Shown here: positions 8,462 through 18,964 of the stretch, piece by piece
Numbering within the stretch: position 1 is the stretch's first letter
Layout of the letters: every line of letters starts with the position of its first letter
Source of the DNA: Halomonas sp. BDJS001
GTDB taxonomy: Bacteria > Pseudomonadota > Gammaproteobacteria > Pseudomonadales > Halomonadaceae
Direction: 5' to 3'
Assembly (NCBI RefSeq): GCF_026104355.1
Contig: NZ_CP110535.1
Span: 1,798,001 to 1,862,000, forward strand
DNA length: 64,000 nucleotides
The notes under the pieces: generated by a model
The model's input: the letters and a program-made list of their open reading frames with translations, nothing else
Database searches by the model: none
Told to the model about the DNA's origin: nothing
Position numbers and translations under genes: made by a program

Positions 8462-10396
8462 ATGACTACAGCTACCCACGAACAAGCGGCTGATAAATCA
8501 GCTAACCATGAAGAGACGCTAGGCTTTCAAACGGAAGTCAAGCAACTGCTGAATTTGATGATTCACTCCCTGTACTCCAACCGGGAGATATTCCTACGCG
8601 AGCTGATCTCAAACGCTGCCGATGCCTGTGACAAGCTGCGCTACGCGGCGCTGGATAACGACGCGCTCTACGAAGGTGATAGTGAGCTGCGCATCGAAAT
8701 CGAGCATGATAAAGAGGCCAACACCATCACCTTGCGTGATAACGGTGTGGGTATGAATCGCGAAGACGTAATCGCCAACCTGGGCACCATTGCGCGCTCC
8801 GGTACCGCTGAGTTTCTCAAGCAGCTCTCCGGTGAGCAGCAGAAAGACGCCAAGCTGATCGGTCAGTTCGGCGTAGGCTTCTACTCGGGCTTTATTGTCG
8901 CCGATGAGATTTCGGTGCGTACCCGCAAGGCGGGCACGCAGGCTTCCGAAGGCGTTGAGTGGCGTTCAAAGGGGGAAGGCGAGTTTACCGTTGCCGATAT
9001 CGAGCGTGCCCAGCACGGTACGGAAATCACGCTGCACCTGAAAGAGGACGCCAAAGAGTTTGCCGACGACTACCGGCTGCAGGGCTTGGTGCGCAAGTAC
9101 TCGGATCATATCGAAGTGCCCGTACGCATGCCGAAAACCGAAACGGCGAAGGACGACGAGGGCAACCCCGTCGAGGGTAGTGAAGTGACTACCTGGGAAA
9201 CCGTTAACGAGGCGACGGCGCTCTGGTCGCGCCCCAAAAGTGAGGTTTCCGACGACGAGTACAAAGCGTTCTACAAACACGTTGCTCACGATTTCTCGGA
9301 TCCGTTGACCTGGAGCCATAACAAGGTCGAGGGCAAGCTTGAGTATACCAGCCTGCTTTATGTGCCGGGTCGCGCACCCTTTGATCTGTTTGAGCGTGAC
9401 GGTGCCCGTGGCGTTAAGCTTTACGTTCAGCGCGTGTTTATTATGGATGACGCTGAACAGTTCCTGCCGCTCTACCTACGCTTTATCAAGGGCGTGCTGG
9501 ATACCCGCGAACTGTCGCTTAACGTCTCTCGCGAACTGCTCCAGCAGGATCCCAAGGTCGATAAAATCAAATCGGCGCTGACCAAGCGCGGATTGGATAT
9601 GCTCAAGAAGCTGACCAAAGATAAAGAGCAGTATCAAACTTTCTGGAATACCTTCGGTAGCGTATTGAAAGAAGGGCCGGGTGAAGATCCCTCCAACCGC
9701 GAGAAAATCGCTGGCCTGTTGCGCTTTGCCTCTACCCATACCGATACGGCTGCCCAGGAGCATGCGCTGGCAGACTATGTTGAGCGCATGAAAGAGGGGC
9801 AGCAGAAGATTTACTACGTGGTGGCGGATAGCTTCAATGCGGCCAAAAACAGCCCGCACCTGGAGATCTTCCGCAAAAAAGGCATCGAAGTCCTGCTGCT
9901 GTCTGACCGTATCGATGAGTGGCTGATGAGCCATCTCACTGAGTTCGATGGCAAAACCTTTGCCGATGTGGCCAAGGGCGAGCTTGACCTTGGCGATGTG
10001 GAAGACGAAGCAGAGAAGAAAGCGCAGGAAGAGACCGCTAAAGCCAAAGAGGATCTGGTGAAGCGTGTTAAAGAAGCGCTAAGCGATGGTGTACAGGAGG
10101 TGAAAATCACCCACCGTCTGACTGATTCGCCCGCCTGCGTCGTGCTGCCTGAGCATGAGATGGGCTACCAGATGCGTCGTATCATGGAAGCGGCCGGTCA
10201 GCCGCTGCCCGAAGTAAAACCGATTCTGGAGCTTAATCCAGACCATGCGCTGGTGGCTCGCCTGGAGAGCGCTGAAGGCGACCTGTTTGGCCAGTTAGCG
10301 CATATACTGCTGGATCAGGCAATTATCGCCGAGGGTGGTCACTTGGATGACCCTGCCGCCTACGTGAAGCGTCTGAATAGCGTTCTGACGGCCTAA
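8462..10396 (+). CDS. htpG: Molecular chaperone HtpG (bacterial Hsp90)
   Basis: A 644-residue cytosolic ATP-dependent chaperone that remodels client proteins, working with DnaK. The N-terminal GHKL ATPase domain shows [21 protein letters not shown] and [11 protein letters not shown]. The middle domain has the conserved [15 protein letters not shown] and [10 protein letters not shown], and the C-terminal dimerisation domain follows a charged linker (about residues 520-545). There is no eukaryotic-type charged insertion, as expected for HtpG. A consensus sigma-32 promoter lies upstream and a hairpin terminator downstream, so it is a monocistronic heat-shock gene. Confidence 0.98.
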   Translation: MTTATHEQAADKSANHEETLGFQTEVKQLLNLMIHSLYSNREIFLRELISNAADACDKLRYAALDNDALYEGDSELRIEIEHDKEANTITLRDNGVGMNREDVIANLGTIARSGTAEFLKQLSGEQQKDAKLIGQFGVGFYSGFIVADEISVRTRKAGTQASEGVEWRSKGEGEFTVADIERAQHGTEITLHLKEDAKEFADDYRLQGLVRKYSDHIEVPVRMPKTETAKDDEGNPVEGSEVTTWETVNEATALWSRPKSEVSDDEYKAFYKHVAHDFSDPLTWSHNKVEGKLEYTSLLYVPGRAPFDLFERDGARGVKLYVQRVFIMDDAEQFLPLYLRFIKGVLDTRELSLNVSRELLQQDPKVDKIKSALTKRGLDMLKKLTKDKEQYQTFWNTFGSVLKEGPGEDPSNREKIAGLLRFASTHTDTAAQEHALADYVERMKEGQQKIYYVVADSFNAAKNSPHLEIFRKKGIEVLLLSDRIDEWLMSHLTEFDGKTFADVAKGELDLGDVEDEAEKKAQEETAKAKEDLVKRVKEALSDGVQEVKITHRLTDSPACVVLPEHEMGYQMRRIMEAAGQPLPEVKPILELNPDHALVARLESAEGDLFGQLAHILLDQAIIAEGGHLDDPAAYVKRLNSVLTA

Positions 10397-10417
10397 TAAT
10401 CTACGCTGCGCTAACGA

Positions 10418-10457
10418 CGACGGCCCGCTTGGTTAACCCCAGCGGGCGTCTGTTTTG
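10418..10457 (+). terminator. Terminator after htpG
   Basis: GCCCGCT (10423-10429) pairs with AGCGGGC (10441-10447), extended by GAC/GTC across a one-base bulge, with a short palindromic loop (ggttaacc). A T-rich tail (tgtttt) follows. Confidence 0.7.
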
Positions 10458-10502
10458 ATAGAGTAGGGTAATACGTTCTGCAAGACTTATTGGGACACTA
10501 TT

Positions 10503-11636
10503 ATGATGGCTGAGCAGCAAACCACTGGTGCAGTGCCCGCCTGTGTAGCGGTGCTGGGGGGCGGTAGTTTTGGTACAGCACTGGCGAGCATTGCCGCCGA
10601 TAACGGCGCCCAGGTTCGCCAGTGGATGCGTGATGAGGCGTTGGTCACGCAAATTAATCAAGAGCATCGCAATGGGCGCTATCTGCCGCATTACGCAATG
10701 AATCCGGCAGTAGAAGCCTCGACAGATCTTAAAGCCGTGCTGGCGGATGCTGAGCTGGTGCTGATTGCCATTCCCTCAAAAGCCTTTCGCAGCGTGGTGC
10801 AGGCGGCAAAAGCATGGCTGAGACCCGCGCAGATATTGGTGAGTACCACCAAGGGGATCGAGCAGGAGGGCTTTCTGCTCATGAGCCAAGTGCTTGAACA
10901 GGAGACGGGCTTTAGCCACATTGGCGTGATTGCCGGCCCCAATTTAGCCTCTGAAATTGCCGATAAGCAGTTAACCGCGACGGTGATTGCAAGCGCAGAC
11001 CCGCTAACCCGCACCCGCGTACAGCAAGTATTGGGTTGCCGTTACTTTCGGGTCTACGCCAGCGATGACCGGCATGGCGTTGAGCTGGGCGGTGCGCTGA
11101 AAAACATTTATGCGATTGCCGCCGGTATGGCGGCGGCGCTGGGCATGGGTGAAAACACCCGCAGCATGCTGATGACCCGCGCCTTGGCGGAAATGAGCCG
11201 CTTCGCCGTTGCCCAGGGGGCTAACCCGATGACCTTTTTAGGGCTGGCGGGGGTGGGGGATTTGATCGTTACCTGCTCGTCTAACCTGTCGCGCAATTAC
11301 CGGGTTGGCTACGCTATGGGCGAGGGGCGAACGCTGGAAGAGGCTGTCGATGCCCTTGGCCAGGTCGCGGAAGGGGTAAACACCGTTAAGCTGGTATGCG
11401 CTAAAGCGAGTGAAATGGGCGTTTATATGCCGCTGGCGGAAGGCCTCAACCATGTGTTGTTTGACGGTGTGCCGGCCCAGGAGATGGCGCGTACCCTGAT
11501 GATGGGCGAACAGAGTAGCGACGTAGAGTTTATCTTGCCCCGTGAAGCCGTACAGCAGGCCCATCGGGATCAAGCCCCTCACAGCCACGCTTCTAAGAGC
11601 CAGGTTTCTAAGGATAAGGGTGGCAGGAATGCCTGA
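10503..11636 (+). CDS. gpsA: NAD(P)-dependent glycerol-3-phosphate dehydrogenase
   Basis: This cytosolic enzyme reduces dihydroxyacetone phosphate to sn-glycerol 3-phosphate, the backbone for phospholipids. The glycine-rich nucleotide loop GGGSFG is at residues 19-24. The catalytic lysine is expected at Lys200 in [12 protein letters not shown], and the C-terminal domain has [12 protein letters not shown]. At 377 residues it is longer than the usual 335-345: there are about 12 extra residues at the N-terminus, and a hydrophilic C-terminal tail of about 25 rich in His, Ser and Lys that does not resemble the family. Two ATGs in tandem (10503 and 10506) could serve as start. The 3' end overlaps sixA by 8 bases. 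Confidence 0.95.
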   Translation: MMAEQQTTGAVPACVAVLGGGSFGTALASIAADNGAQVRQWMRDEALVTQINQEHRNGRYLPHYAMNPAVEASTDLKAVLADAELVLIAIPSKAFRSVVQAAKAWLRPAQILVSTTKGIEQEGFLLMSQVLEQETGFSHIGVIAGPNLASEIADKQLTATVIASADPLTRTRVQQVLGCRYFRVYASDDRHGVELGGALKNIYAIAAGMAAALGMGENTRSMLMTRALAEMSRFAVAQGANPMTFLGLAGVGDLIVTCSSNLSRNYRVGYAMGEGRTLEEAVDALGQVAEGVNTVKLVCAKASEMGVYMPLAEGLNHVLFDGVPAQEMARTLMMGEQSSDVEFILPREAVQQAHRDQAPHSHASKSQVSKDKGGRNA

Positions 11637-12108
11637 TGTGCTGATTATGCGCCACGGTGAGGCCGCGCCAGGCTATCCCGACCAGTCGCGCCGACTAACG
11701 CCTCAAGGTAAGCTGGAGGCCGAAAAAATGGCGCGTTGGCTGGCCGAGCGCGTGGCTGCAGGCGAGTTGGGTATGCCGAGGATTTATGCCAGCCCCTATG
11801 CGCGGGCGCAGCAAACCGGGCAAAGGCTCTGCGAGGCGCTGGGAGCGTTGCTTGAAACGCTGAATTTTATTACTCCGGATGACGCGCCGGGCGCGGTAAG
11901 CGACTGGCTGCTTGAGCAGCCTGAGGGCGCGCCAATAATACTGGTCAGCCATATGCCGCTGGTAGGCGAGTTGGTGGGTTTATTGGTCGAGGGCAGTCCA
12001 GCCCAAGGTGTGGGCTTCCCAACCGCTGCCATCGCCGAGCTAGAGGCCGAGGTGTGGGCAGCAGGCTGCGCGCAACTGAAGCGCTTTACCCAGCCCAGCC
12101 AACTTTAA
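11629..12108 (+). CDS. sixA: Phosphohistidine phosphatase SixA
   Basis: A 159-residue histidine phosphatase (phosphoglycerate-mutase fold) of the SixA type. SixA removes phosphate from phosphohistidine, acting on ArcB Hpt or on the nitrogen-PTS protein NPr in Escherichia coli. The RHGE catalytic motif is at residues 8-11 and the second histidine lies in [11 protein letters not shown] chose the ATG at 11629 because it places [11 protein letters not shown] at the start as in homologues and has an aggat/ggcagg site; it overlaps gpsA by 8 bases, which suggests translational coupling. An upstream in-frame extension inside gpsA is unlikely. NPr and EIIA-Ntr are encoded about 16 kb away in this window. 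Confidence 0.88.
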   Translation: MPDVLIMRHGEAAPGYPDQSRRLTPQGKLEAEKMARWLAERVAAGELGMPRIYASPYARAQQTGQRLCEALGALLETLNFITPDDAPGAVSDWLLEQPEGAPIILVSHMPLVGELVGLLVEGSPAQGVGFPTAAIAELEAEVWAAGCAQLKRFTQPSQL

Positions 12109-12125
12109 GAACCTTAAATGCCAAA

Positions 12126-12150
12126 AAAAGCGGCTGCCAATGCAGCCGCT
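12126..12150. terminator. Terminator between sixA and gatB
   Basis: AGCGGCTGC (12129-12137) pairs perfectly with GCAGCCGCT (12142-12150) around a 4-base loop. An A7 run just before it acts as a U-tract for minus-strand transcripts leaving gatB; the plus-strand tail is only weakly T-rich. Confidence 0.75.
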
Positions 12151-12168
12151 AGTATTTGCAAGCTTTCA

Positions 12169-12266
12169 GATCCGAATCAGCTCGTAGCGGGGGTCTTTCG
12201 CCAGGGATGGCGAAAGTAGCGCCCAGGGAGGGGTTCACAGCGCCCCCGCGAAGAGTTGTTCGGATC
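12169..12266. repeat. Nested inverted-repeat element in a convergent gap
   Basis: Three stems are nested or side by side in a 98-base stretch. The outer stem is gatccgaa (12169-12176) with ttcggatc (12259-12266). The middle stem is gcggggg (12187-12193) with cccccgc (12243-12249). An inner 9-bp hairpin, ctttcgcca/tggcgaaag (12195-12203 with 12208-12216), has a GGGA loop. A partial tandem (ccagggatgg, then cccagggagggg) lies within it. It has no ORF. It could be a dispersed intergenic palindromic repeat (REP/MITE-like) or a structured RNA; copy number is unknown. Confidence 0.55.
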
Positions 12267-12275
12267 GTCTCCCTG

Positions 12276-13730
12276 TTACAACAGCGCGTCGAGCTTCTCT
12301 TTTAACAAGCCGTTCACCTGCTGTGGGTTGGCGGTGCCGCGTGAGGCCTTCATCACCTGGCCGACAAAGTAGCCAATCATCTTGCCGCGTTTTTCCGGCT
12401 CCGAGTCGCGATACTGGGCGACCTGGGCAGGGCTGTCGGCGATCACTTGATCGATCATCGCTTCGATAGCGCCGGTGTCGGTTACCTGCTTGAGGCCTTT
12501 CGCGTCGATCACCTCGTCAGCGCTTTCACCCTGACCATTCCATAACGCCTGAAAAACCTCTTTAGCGGCTTTACCGTTAATGGTGTCATCCAGTACGCGG
12601 CTGATCAGCTCGCCTAGCTGGCGCGCTGAGATCGGGCTATTGGCAATGCTCAGGCTTTCGCGGTTAAGTGCCCCGGAAAGTTCACCCTGTACCCAGTTAG
12701 CCGCCTGCTTGGCATCGCCGCACTCGCTATGCACCGCTTCAAAGAATTCAGCCATATCGCGACTGGCAGAGATGACGTTGGCGTCGTAAGCAGACAGGCC
12801 CAGCTCGCTTTGGAAGCGCTCGCGCTTATCCGCAGGTAGCTCGGGCAGTTGCCCGCGTAGATGATCCAGGTAGGCCTGATCCAGTACCACCGGCAGCAGG
12901 TCGGGGCAGGGGAAGTAACGGTAGTCGTTGGCCTCCTCCTTGGTGCGCATGCTGCGGGTTTCATCACGTTCAGGGTCAAATAGGCGGGTTTCTTGAACCA
13001 CGCTGCCGCCATCCTCAATCAGCTCAATCTGTCGCTCCACCTCAAAGGCAATCGCGCGCTCGACAAAGCGGAAGGAGTTAACGTTTTTAATCTCAGCGCG
13101 GGTGCCAAAGGCTTCCTGGCCTTTGGGACGTACCGAGACGTTCACGTCGCAACGCATCGAGCCTTCCGCCATATTGCCGTCGGAAATGCCCAGGTAAGTC
13201 ACGATGGAGTGAATTGCCTTGAGATACGCCGCGGCCTCTTTGGCACTGCGCATATCCGGCTCAGAGACGATCTCCAGTAACGGTGTGCCCGCCCGGTTTA
13301 GGTCAATACCGGTCATGCCATGAAAATCTTCATGCAGGGATTTACCGGCATCCTCTTCCAGGTGGGCATGATGAATGCGGATACGCTTGGTGCTGCCATC
13401 TTCCAGGGTAATTTCAACCTCACCAGGGCCGACGATGGGGTGGTACATCTGGCTGGTTTGGTAACCCTTGGGCAAGTCAGGGTAGAAGTAATTTTTACGG
13501 TCAAAGACCGAGACTTCGGCGATATTTGCATGCACCGCCAGGCCAAACTGCACGGCCATGGCCACGGCCTGCTCATTGAGCACTGGCAGCACGCCGGGCA
13601 GGCCTAAATCCACCGCGCAGGCCTGGGTGTTGGGCTCTGCGCCGAACGCCGTGGAGGCGCCGGAGAATATTTTTGAACGCGTTGCGAGCTGAACGTGGAC
13701 TTCAAGCCCAATCACGGTTTCCCATTGCAT
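12276..13730 (-). CDS. gatB: Asp-tRNA(Asn)/Glu-tRNA(Gln) amidotransferase subunit B
   Basis: A 484-residue subunit of the GatCAB complex, which converts mischarged Glu-tRNA(Gln) or Asp-tRNA(Asn) into the correct amidated form in the cytosol. GatB binds the tRNA and phosphorylates the side chain. The N-terminus ([20 protein letters not shown]), [13 protein letters not shown] and the C-terminal YqeY/tail domain (residues about 335-484) are all recognisable, and length is normal. Its ATG overlaps the gatA stop by one base, so gatC-gatA-gatB is one minus-strand operon. It ends against the nested inverted-repeat element and the sixA terminator. Confidence 0.97.
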   Translation of the reverse strand: MQWETVIGLEVHVQLATRSKIFSGASTAFGAEPNTQACAVDLGLPGVLPVLNEQAVAMAVQFGLAVHANIAEVSVFDRKNYFYPDLPKGYQTSQMYHPIVGPGEVEITLEDGSTKRIRIHHAHLEEDAGKSLHEDFHGMTGIDLNRAGTPLLEIVSEPDMRSAKEAAAYLKAIHSIVTYLGISDGNMAEGSMRCDVNVSVRPKGQEAFGTRAEIKNVNSFRFVERAIAFEVERQIELIEDGGSVVQETRLFDPERDETRSMRTKEEANDYRYFPCPDLLPVVLDQAYLDHLRGQLPELPADKRERFQSELGLSAYDANVISASRDMAEFFEAVHSECGDAKQAANWVQGELSGALNRESLSIANSPISARQLGELISRVLDDTINGKAAKEVFQALWNGQGESADEVIDAKGLKQVTDTGAIEAMIDQVIADSPAQVAQYRDSEPEKRGKMIGYFVGQVMKASRGTANPQQVNGLLKEKLDALL

Positions 13731-15190
13731 TAGGCGTACTCCTCGGCAAAGGCAGGACGTTGTAAGTGCCAGTCGGTCGCTTGCTGAAACTGATGGGCGA
13801 CGTTAAGCAACTGCGCTTCGGCAAAGTGGGTACCCAGAATCTGCAGACCGACGGGACGGCCGCCGGCAAACCCTGCCGGTACGCTAATGCCGGGGATGCC
13901 TGCCAGGTTCACTGCGATGGTGTAGATATCCTGCAGGTACATCGACACCGGGTCTTTTTTGGCACCCAGGTCAAAGGCCGGGGTGGGCGAGGCGGGCCCC
14001 ATCAGCACATCGACGTCTTCAAAGGCGTCCAGGAAGTCTTGCCGGATCAGGCGGCGCACTTGTTGAGCCTTGGTGTAGTAGGCGTCAAAGAAGCCTTCAG
14101 AGAGCGTGTGGGTACCGATGAGGATGCGTCGCTTCACCTCTTCGCCAAAGCCCTCTGCACGGGAGCGGGTATACAGGTCAATCAGATCGCTGGGATTGTC
14201 ACAGCGGTGACCGAAACGCACGCCGTCGTAGCGGGACAGGTTCGATGAGGCCTCAGCAGGGGCGATGACGTAGTAGGCCGGGATCGCATAGTGGGTATGC
14301 GGCAGGCTAACTTCGCGTACCGTGGCACCCAAAGATTCGTAAACTTTTACCGCTTCGCGGACGGCTTTCTCGACCTCTGGATCCAATCCATCGCCAAAAT
14401 ACTCTTTGGGCAGGCCGATCTTGAGGCCCGAGAGGGGCGCATTCAGGCCCTCCACGTAATCGGGGACGCCGCGGGCAACGCTGGTAGAGTCGCGGCCGTC
14501 ATGGCCAGCGATGACACCCAGCAGGTGGGCGCAATCTTCGGCACTGCGTGCCATGGGGCCGGCCTGATCAAGGCTTGAGGCGTAGGCAATGATGCCAAAG
14601 CGCGACACGCGGCCATAGGTGGGCTTCAAGCCGGTAATCCCGCAAAACGCCGCGGGTTGGCGAATCGAGCCACCGGTATCGGTACCCATGGCGGCGGGCA
14701 CCAGGCCCGCCGCGACCGCTGCTGCACTGCCGCCAGAACTGCCGCCGGGAACCGCCGTAAGATCCCAGGGGTTTTTGACCGGGCCGTAGTAGCTGTTTTC
14801 GTTGGAGGAGCCCATGGCGAACTCATCCATATTGGTTTTGCCCAGGCTGATGGTGCCCGCCGCGTTAAGTTTTTCCACTACGGTGGCGCTGTAGGGGGCA
14901 ATAAAATTATCCAGCATTTTCGAGCCGCAGCTGGTTTTTACACCCTGGGTACAAAAAATATCTTTCAACGCCAGGGGGATGCCCGCCAGCGTCCCAGCAT
15001 TGCCCTCCGCTCGGGCGCGGTCGGCTACTTCAGCCTGTTTCAGCGCTTGCTCGGCGGTTACGCTGATAAAACTGTTCAGCTTGCCGTCAGCCTTTTCGAT
15101 ACGCTGCAAATAGTGAGCGGTCAGCTCGCGGCTGGAAAACTCACCGCTTTTTAGCGCGGCGGCGAGTTGCGTTAAGGTTTTCTCATACAT
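13730..15190 (-). CDS. gatA: Asp-tRNA(Asn)/Glu-tRNA(Gln) amidotransferase subunit A
   Basis: A 486-residue amidase-signature enzyme that releases ammonia from glutamine for GatB. The Ser-Ser-Lys core is visible: the lysine in [12 protein letters not shown], and the glycine/serine-rich loop [16 protein letters not shown] with the nucleophile expected in [16 protein letters not shown] start it at the ATG at 15190 ([13 protein letters not shown]), which matches homologues; the 13-residue extension upstream adds an unusual Phe-rich head and is less likely. It follows gatC after 96 bases and overlaps gatB by one base. Confidence 0.96.
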   Translation of the reverse strand: MYEKTLTQLAAALKSGEFSSRELTAHYLQRIEKADGKLNSFISVTAEQALKQAEVADRARAEGNAGTLAGIPLALKDIFCTQGVKTSCGSKMLDNFIAPYSATVVEKLNAAGTISLGKTNMDEFAMGSSNENSYYGPVKNPWDLTAVPGGSSGGSAAAVAAGLVPAAMGTDTGGSIRQPAAFCGITGLKPTYGRVSRFGIIAYASSLDQAGPMARSAEDCAHLLGVIAGHDGRDSTSVARGVPDYVEGLNAPLSGLKIGLPKEYFGDGLDPEVEKAVREAVKVYESLGATVREVSLPHTHYAIPAYYVIAPAEASSNLSRYDGVRFGHRCDNPSDLIDLYTRSRAEGFGEEVKRRILIGTHTLSEGFFDAYYTKAQQVRRLIRQDFLDAFEDVDVLMGPASPTPAFDLGAKKDPVSMYLQDIYTIAVNLAGIPGISVPAGFAGGRPVGLQILGTHFAEAQLLNVAHQFQQATDWHLQRPAFAEEYA

Positions 15191-15286
15191 GACCCAGAAG
15201 CTCCGTTCAGGGGAGAAAAAAAATGGCAATAGTGGTGGCTTGATTAAAGGTGCCTGCGCCGTTACGCAGCGTGCTACTCAATGCGT

Positions 15287-15574
15287 TTATTCAACGACGC
15301 GGGGCACGAGATACAGGCCATTTTCCACTGCCGGAGCACAGCGCTGAAACGTGTCGCGCTGGTTGGTTTCCGTTACTTCATCGGCGCGCAGTCGCTGGGT
15401 CGCATCCAGCGGATGGGCGAGCGGCGTCACGCCTTCCGTATCGAGGCTTTGTAGCTGGTCGACCATGTCCAGAATCCGGCTTAGGTCGTCTACAAAGCCG
15501 CTGGCTTGGTCATCGCTGACGGCGAGTCGGGCCAAGTGAGCAGCCCGGCGCACATGAGATTCTTCAAGCGCCAT
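15287..15574 (-). CDS. gatC: Asp-tRNA(Asn)/Glu-tRNA(Gln) amidotransferase subunit C
   Basis: A 95-residue subunit that wraps around the GatA-GatB interface and stabilises the amidotransferase. The N-terminus MALEESHVRRAAHLARLAVS and the C-terminal region with TPLAHPLDATQRLRADEV are typical. The ATG at 15574 is chosen over one 11 codons upstream because it aligns with the family start. It is the first gene of the gatCAB operon and is divergent from mreB; the 229-base gap between them must carry both promoters, though I cannot place them with confidence. Confidence 0.95.
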   Translation of the reverse strand: MALEESHVRRAAHLARLAVSDDQASGFVDDLSRILDMVDQLQSLDTEGVTPLAHPLDATQRLRADEVTETNQRDTFQRCAPAVENGLYLVPRVVE

Positions 15575-15791
15575 GATCGAGAATTCCTCGTTAACGTGAT
15601 GGAACATAATCCGCTTTCAGCGGTATACATACCGATATCAAAAAAACGTCTTGTGTCGCAGACGTGGAAAATAGCCGCAAAAGGTACCACATTTTGGCCC
15701 CAACGGGCAGTGTTAGGCGCGACTCGTGCTTGCTGCCAAGGGGTTGCAGTGATACCGTTTGCATCCGCACAGGGTTCCCGGTCTGCACTAG

Positions 15792-16841
<1,050 letters not shown>

Positions 16842-16865
16842 TCGCAGCGGTTAATTGCGGGGGGA

Positions 16866-17828
16866 TTGCCTATTAAACCGCTGTTTTCGCACGGGCCACT
16901 GCCGGGCTACCGGCTGTTTTTTTGCGTCTTGGCCGCCAGTGCATTGATGTTTGTCGACCTGCATTTTACCCGCATGGAGCAAGTGCGTGCGCAAATGTCG
17001 ATGGTCGTTGCCCCAATTCAATGGGTTGTTAGTGTGCCTAGCGACCTGTTGAATTGGGGGTCACTTGTGCTCTCCGATCAGCAGGCCTTGGTGGATGAAA
17101 ACCGTCGCCTGCGCGAGCAGATTCTTACCCTTTCTCATCGTGGTCAGCGGTTGGCAAATCTGACCGCGGAAAACAGCGAGCTGCGTGAGTTGCTGAGAGC
17201 AGCAAAGCGTCGTGATATTCCCTATATTACGGCTGAACTGATATCGCTGGATAATGACCCCTTTAGTCACCAAATGGTGGTTAATCGTGGCCATCGTAAC
17301 GGCGCCTACGTGGGGCAGCCGGTGATTGATGCCTCGGGTTTGGTGGGGCAAATTACCGCGGTTTCTGCCTACTCCAGCCGGGTATTGCTGTTAGCCGATG
17401 CCAGTCATGCTTTACCGGTTCAGTTGAATCGCAATGGGCTGCGCTTTATCGTCCAAGGGACGGGGCGTTACAGCAGTGTTAACGTGATGTACGTGCCGGA
17501 TACGGCGGATATCCGTGAAGGCGATTTATTGACCACATCAGGCTTGGCGGGACGCTTTCCACCGGGTTATCCAGTGGCACGTGTTACCGAGGTCTATCAC
17601 GATCCTGGCCAGCCTTTTGCGCGCGTGACGGCTGAACCCATGGCTCAACTGCAGCGCTCGCGTCACTTCTTACTCCTTTTTCCGCCTCCGCGAGCAGAAG
17701 TGGATGAACACGCCTGGGATGAAACGCTGGATATCTCATCAGAGGCTTTAAGCTCTTCGCTTCAGCTCTCCACTAACTCAAGCCGTGCATTGCCTGAACA
17801 ACATACATCATCCCCAGAGGTGCCCTGA
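16866..17828 (+). CDS. mreC: Rod-shape determining protein MreC
   Basis: A 320-residue bitopic inner-membrane protein linking cytoplasmic MreB to the periplasmic synthases PBP2 and RodA. A transmembrane helix (about residues 16-31) is followed by a coiled coil (about 72-105) and the beta-sandwich MreC domain, with VGQPVIDASGLVGQI and GLAGRFPPGYPVARV typical. The C-terminal 55 residues are Ser-rich and probably disordered. Translation appears to begin at TTG (16866) behind a GGGGG stretch. The gene overlaps mreD by one base (TGATG). Confidence 0.95.
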   Translation: MPIKPLFSHGPLPGYRLFFCVLAASALMFVDLHFTRMEQVRAQMSMVVAPIQWVVSVPSDLLNWGSLVLSDQQALVDENRRLREQILTLSHRGQRLANLTAENSELRELLRAAKRRDIPYITAELISLDNDPFSHQMVVNRGHRNGAYVGQPVIDASGLVGQITAVSAYSSRVLLLADASHALPVQLNRNGLRFIVQGTGRYSSVNVMYVPDTADIREGDLLTTSGLAGRFPPGYPVARVTEVYHDPGQPFARVTAEPMAQLQRSRHFLLLFPPPRAEVDEHAWDETLDISSEALSSSLQLSTNSSRALPEQHTSSPEVP

Positions 17829-18316
17829 TGCCGCGTGCACCGATTGTTCCGCTAGTGGTTATTTGGCTTAGCCTGCTTCTGGCGTTATGTTTACAAGTGA
17901 TGCCGCTAGCCGATGGCTGGCAGGTATACCGCCCTGAGTGGCTGGGGCTAATGTTGATCTACTGGTGTATGCGCACCCCCGACAGAGTCGGCGTTTTTCA
18001 TGGCTTTGTGCTGGGCATTTTAATGGATTTGATTGAAGGCACTGCACTGGGTCAGCATGCGCTTATCTATGCACTGTTGGCATTTCTCTGTGCCCTGGTG
18101 TATCCCCGCTTTCGGGCCTATTCGCTGGTACAGCAGTCGGCACTGGTGCTGGTGCTGCTGGGGTTAATGCAACTGGTCGCCCAGTGGCTGCGCACTATCG
18201 TGGGTGACTTTTCGATTCATTTAGCCTTTTTGATACCTGCGCTGATCAGTGCGTTGCTATGGCCGTGGCTGGCGACGATGTTTCAAGCCTTAGAACGTCG
18301 GTTGGCCGCCTCATGA
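17828..18316 (+). CDS. mreD: Rod-shape determining protein MreD
   Basis: A 162-residue polytopic inner-membrane protein with about five hydrophobic segments, part of the elongasome with MreB and MreC. The segment [20 protein letters not shown] is the most conserved stretch of the family. It is coupled on both sides: a 1-base overlap with mreC and an ATGA overlap with maf. Length is the usual 160-165 residues. Confidence 0.93.
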   Translation: MPRAPIVPLVVIWLSLLLALCLQVMPLADGWQVYRPEWLGLMLIYWCMRTPDRVGVFHGFVLGILMDLIEGTALGQHALIYALLAFLCALVYPRFRAYSLVQQSALVLVLLGLMQLVAQWLRTIVGDFSIHLAFLIPALISALLWPWLATMFQALERRLAAS

Positions 18317-18894
18317 GCGCGCCTGTTTTGTGCTTGGCGTCTGCGTCTCCCCGTCGTCGGGACTTGCTCGCATCCATTGGTGTGCCGGTGACGGTTTACC
18401 CTTGTGATATCGACGAAACGCCGCTGGTCGGTGAGACGCCCCACGCCTATGTGCAGCGCTTGGCGGTTGCCAAAGCTGAGGCGGCTGCCCCCTTAACCGA
18501 TCTGCCTACGCTAGGTTCAGATACCGCTGTAGTGGTCGATGGGCGTATTCTAGGTAAACCGGCGGATTTTGATGAGGGCGCCGAGATGCTGCGGCTGCTT
18601 TCAGGGCGGACTCATGAGGTGCTTACCGCCGTAGCAGTGAGTGGGCCAGCGAGGATGCTCACCTGCTGTGTGGCCACCCAGGTAACCATGCGTGAAATAA
18701 GCGCAGACGAAATCGTTGCCTACTGGCGCACCGGCGAGCCGGCTGATAAAGCTGGCGGATACGCAATACAGGGTTTAGCGGCCATATTTGTAAAACAGAT
18801 TCAAGGCAGTCACTCGGCAGTGGTAGGGCTACCACTGTTTGAAACGACGCACTTGCTATGCCGACAGGGAGTGCCTATCTGGCGGTGCGTTTAA
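18313..18894 (+). CDS. maf: Maf-like nucleotide pyrophosphatase
   Basis: A 193-residue cytosolic Maf/YhdE-type enzyme that hydrolyses nucleoside triphosphates, including modified or non-canonical pyrimidine nucleotides such as dTTP or UTP, to monophosphates. The signature [16 protein letters not shown] is at about residues 7-22, [11 protein letters not shown] near 71-81 and [18 protein letters not shown] follows. I start at the ATG at 18313, which overlaps the mreD stop as ATGA and places the signature at the proper distance; an in-frame start further upstream inside mreD is rejected. rng follows after 70 bases. Confidence 0.93.
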   Translation: MSAPVLCLASASPRRRDLLASIGVPVTVYPCDIDETPLVGETPHAYVQRLAVAKAEAAAPLTDLPTLGSDTAVVVDGRILGKPADFDEGAEMLRLLSGRTHEVLTAVAVSGPARMLTCCVATQVTMREISADEIVAYWRTGEPADKAGGYAIQGLAAIFVKQIQGSHSAVVGLPLFETTHLLCRQGVPIWRCV

Positions 18895-18964
18895 TTCCCT
18901 TGAATAGAGGGCGTCGCCGCCTGTATCGCTGGCAAGGAATACGTCAACCAACAAGGAATTTTGC

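Noticed and set aside
11542..11628. Extended start for sixA inside gpsA
   Set aside because: Homologues begin right at the [15 protein letters not shown] start; the extension overlaps gpsA by 95 bases.
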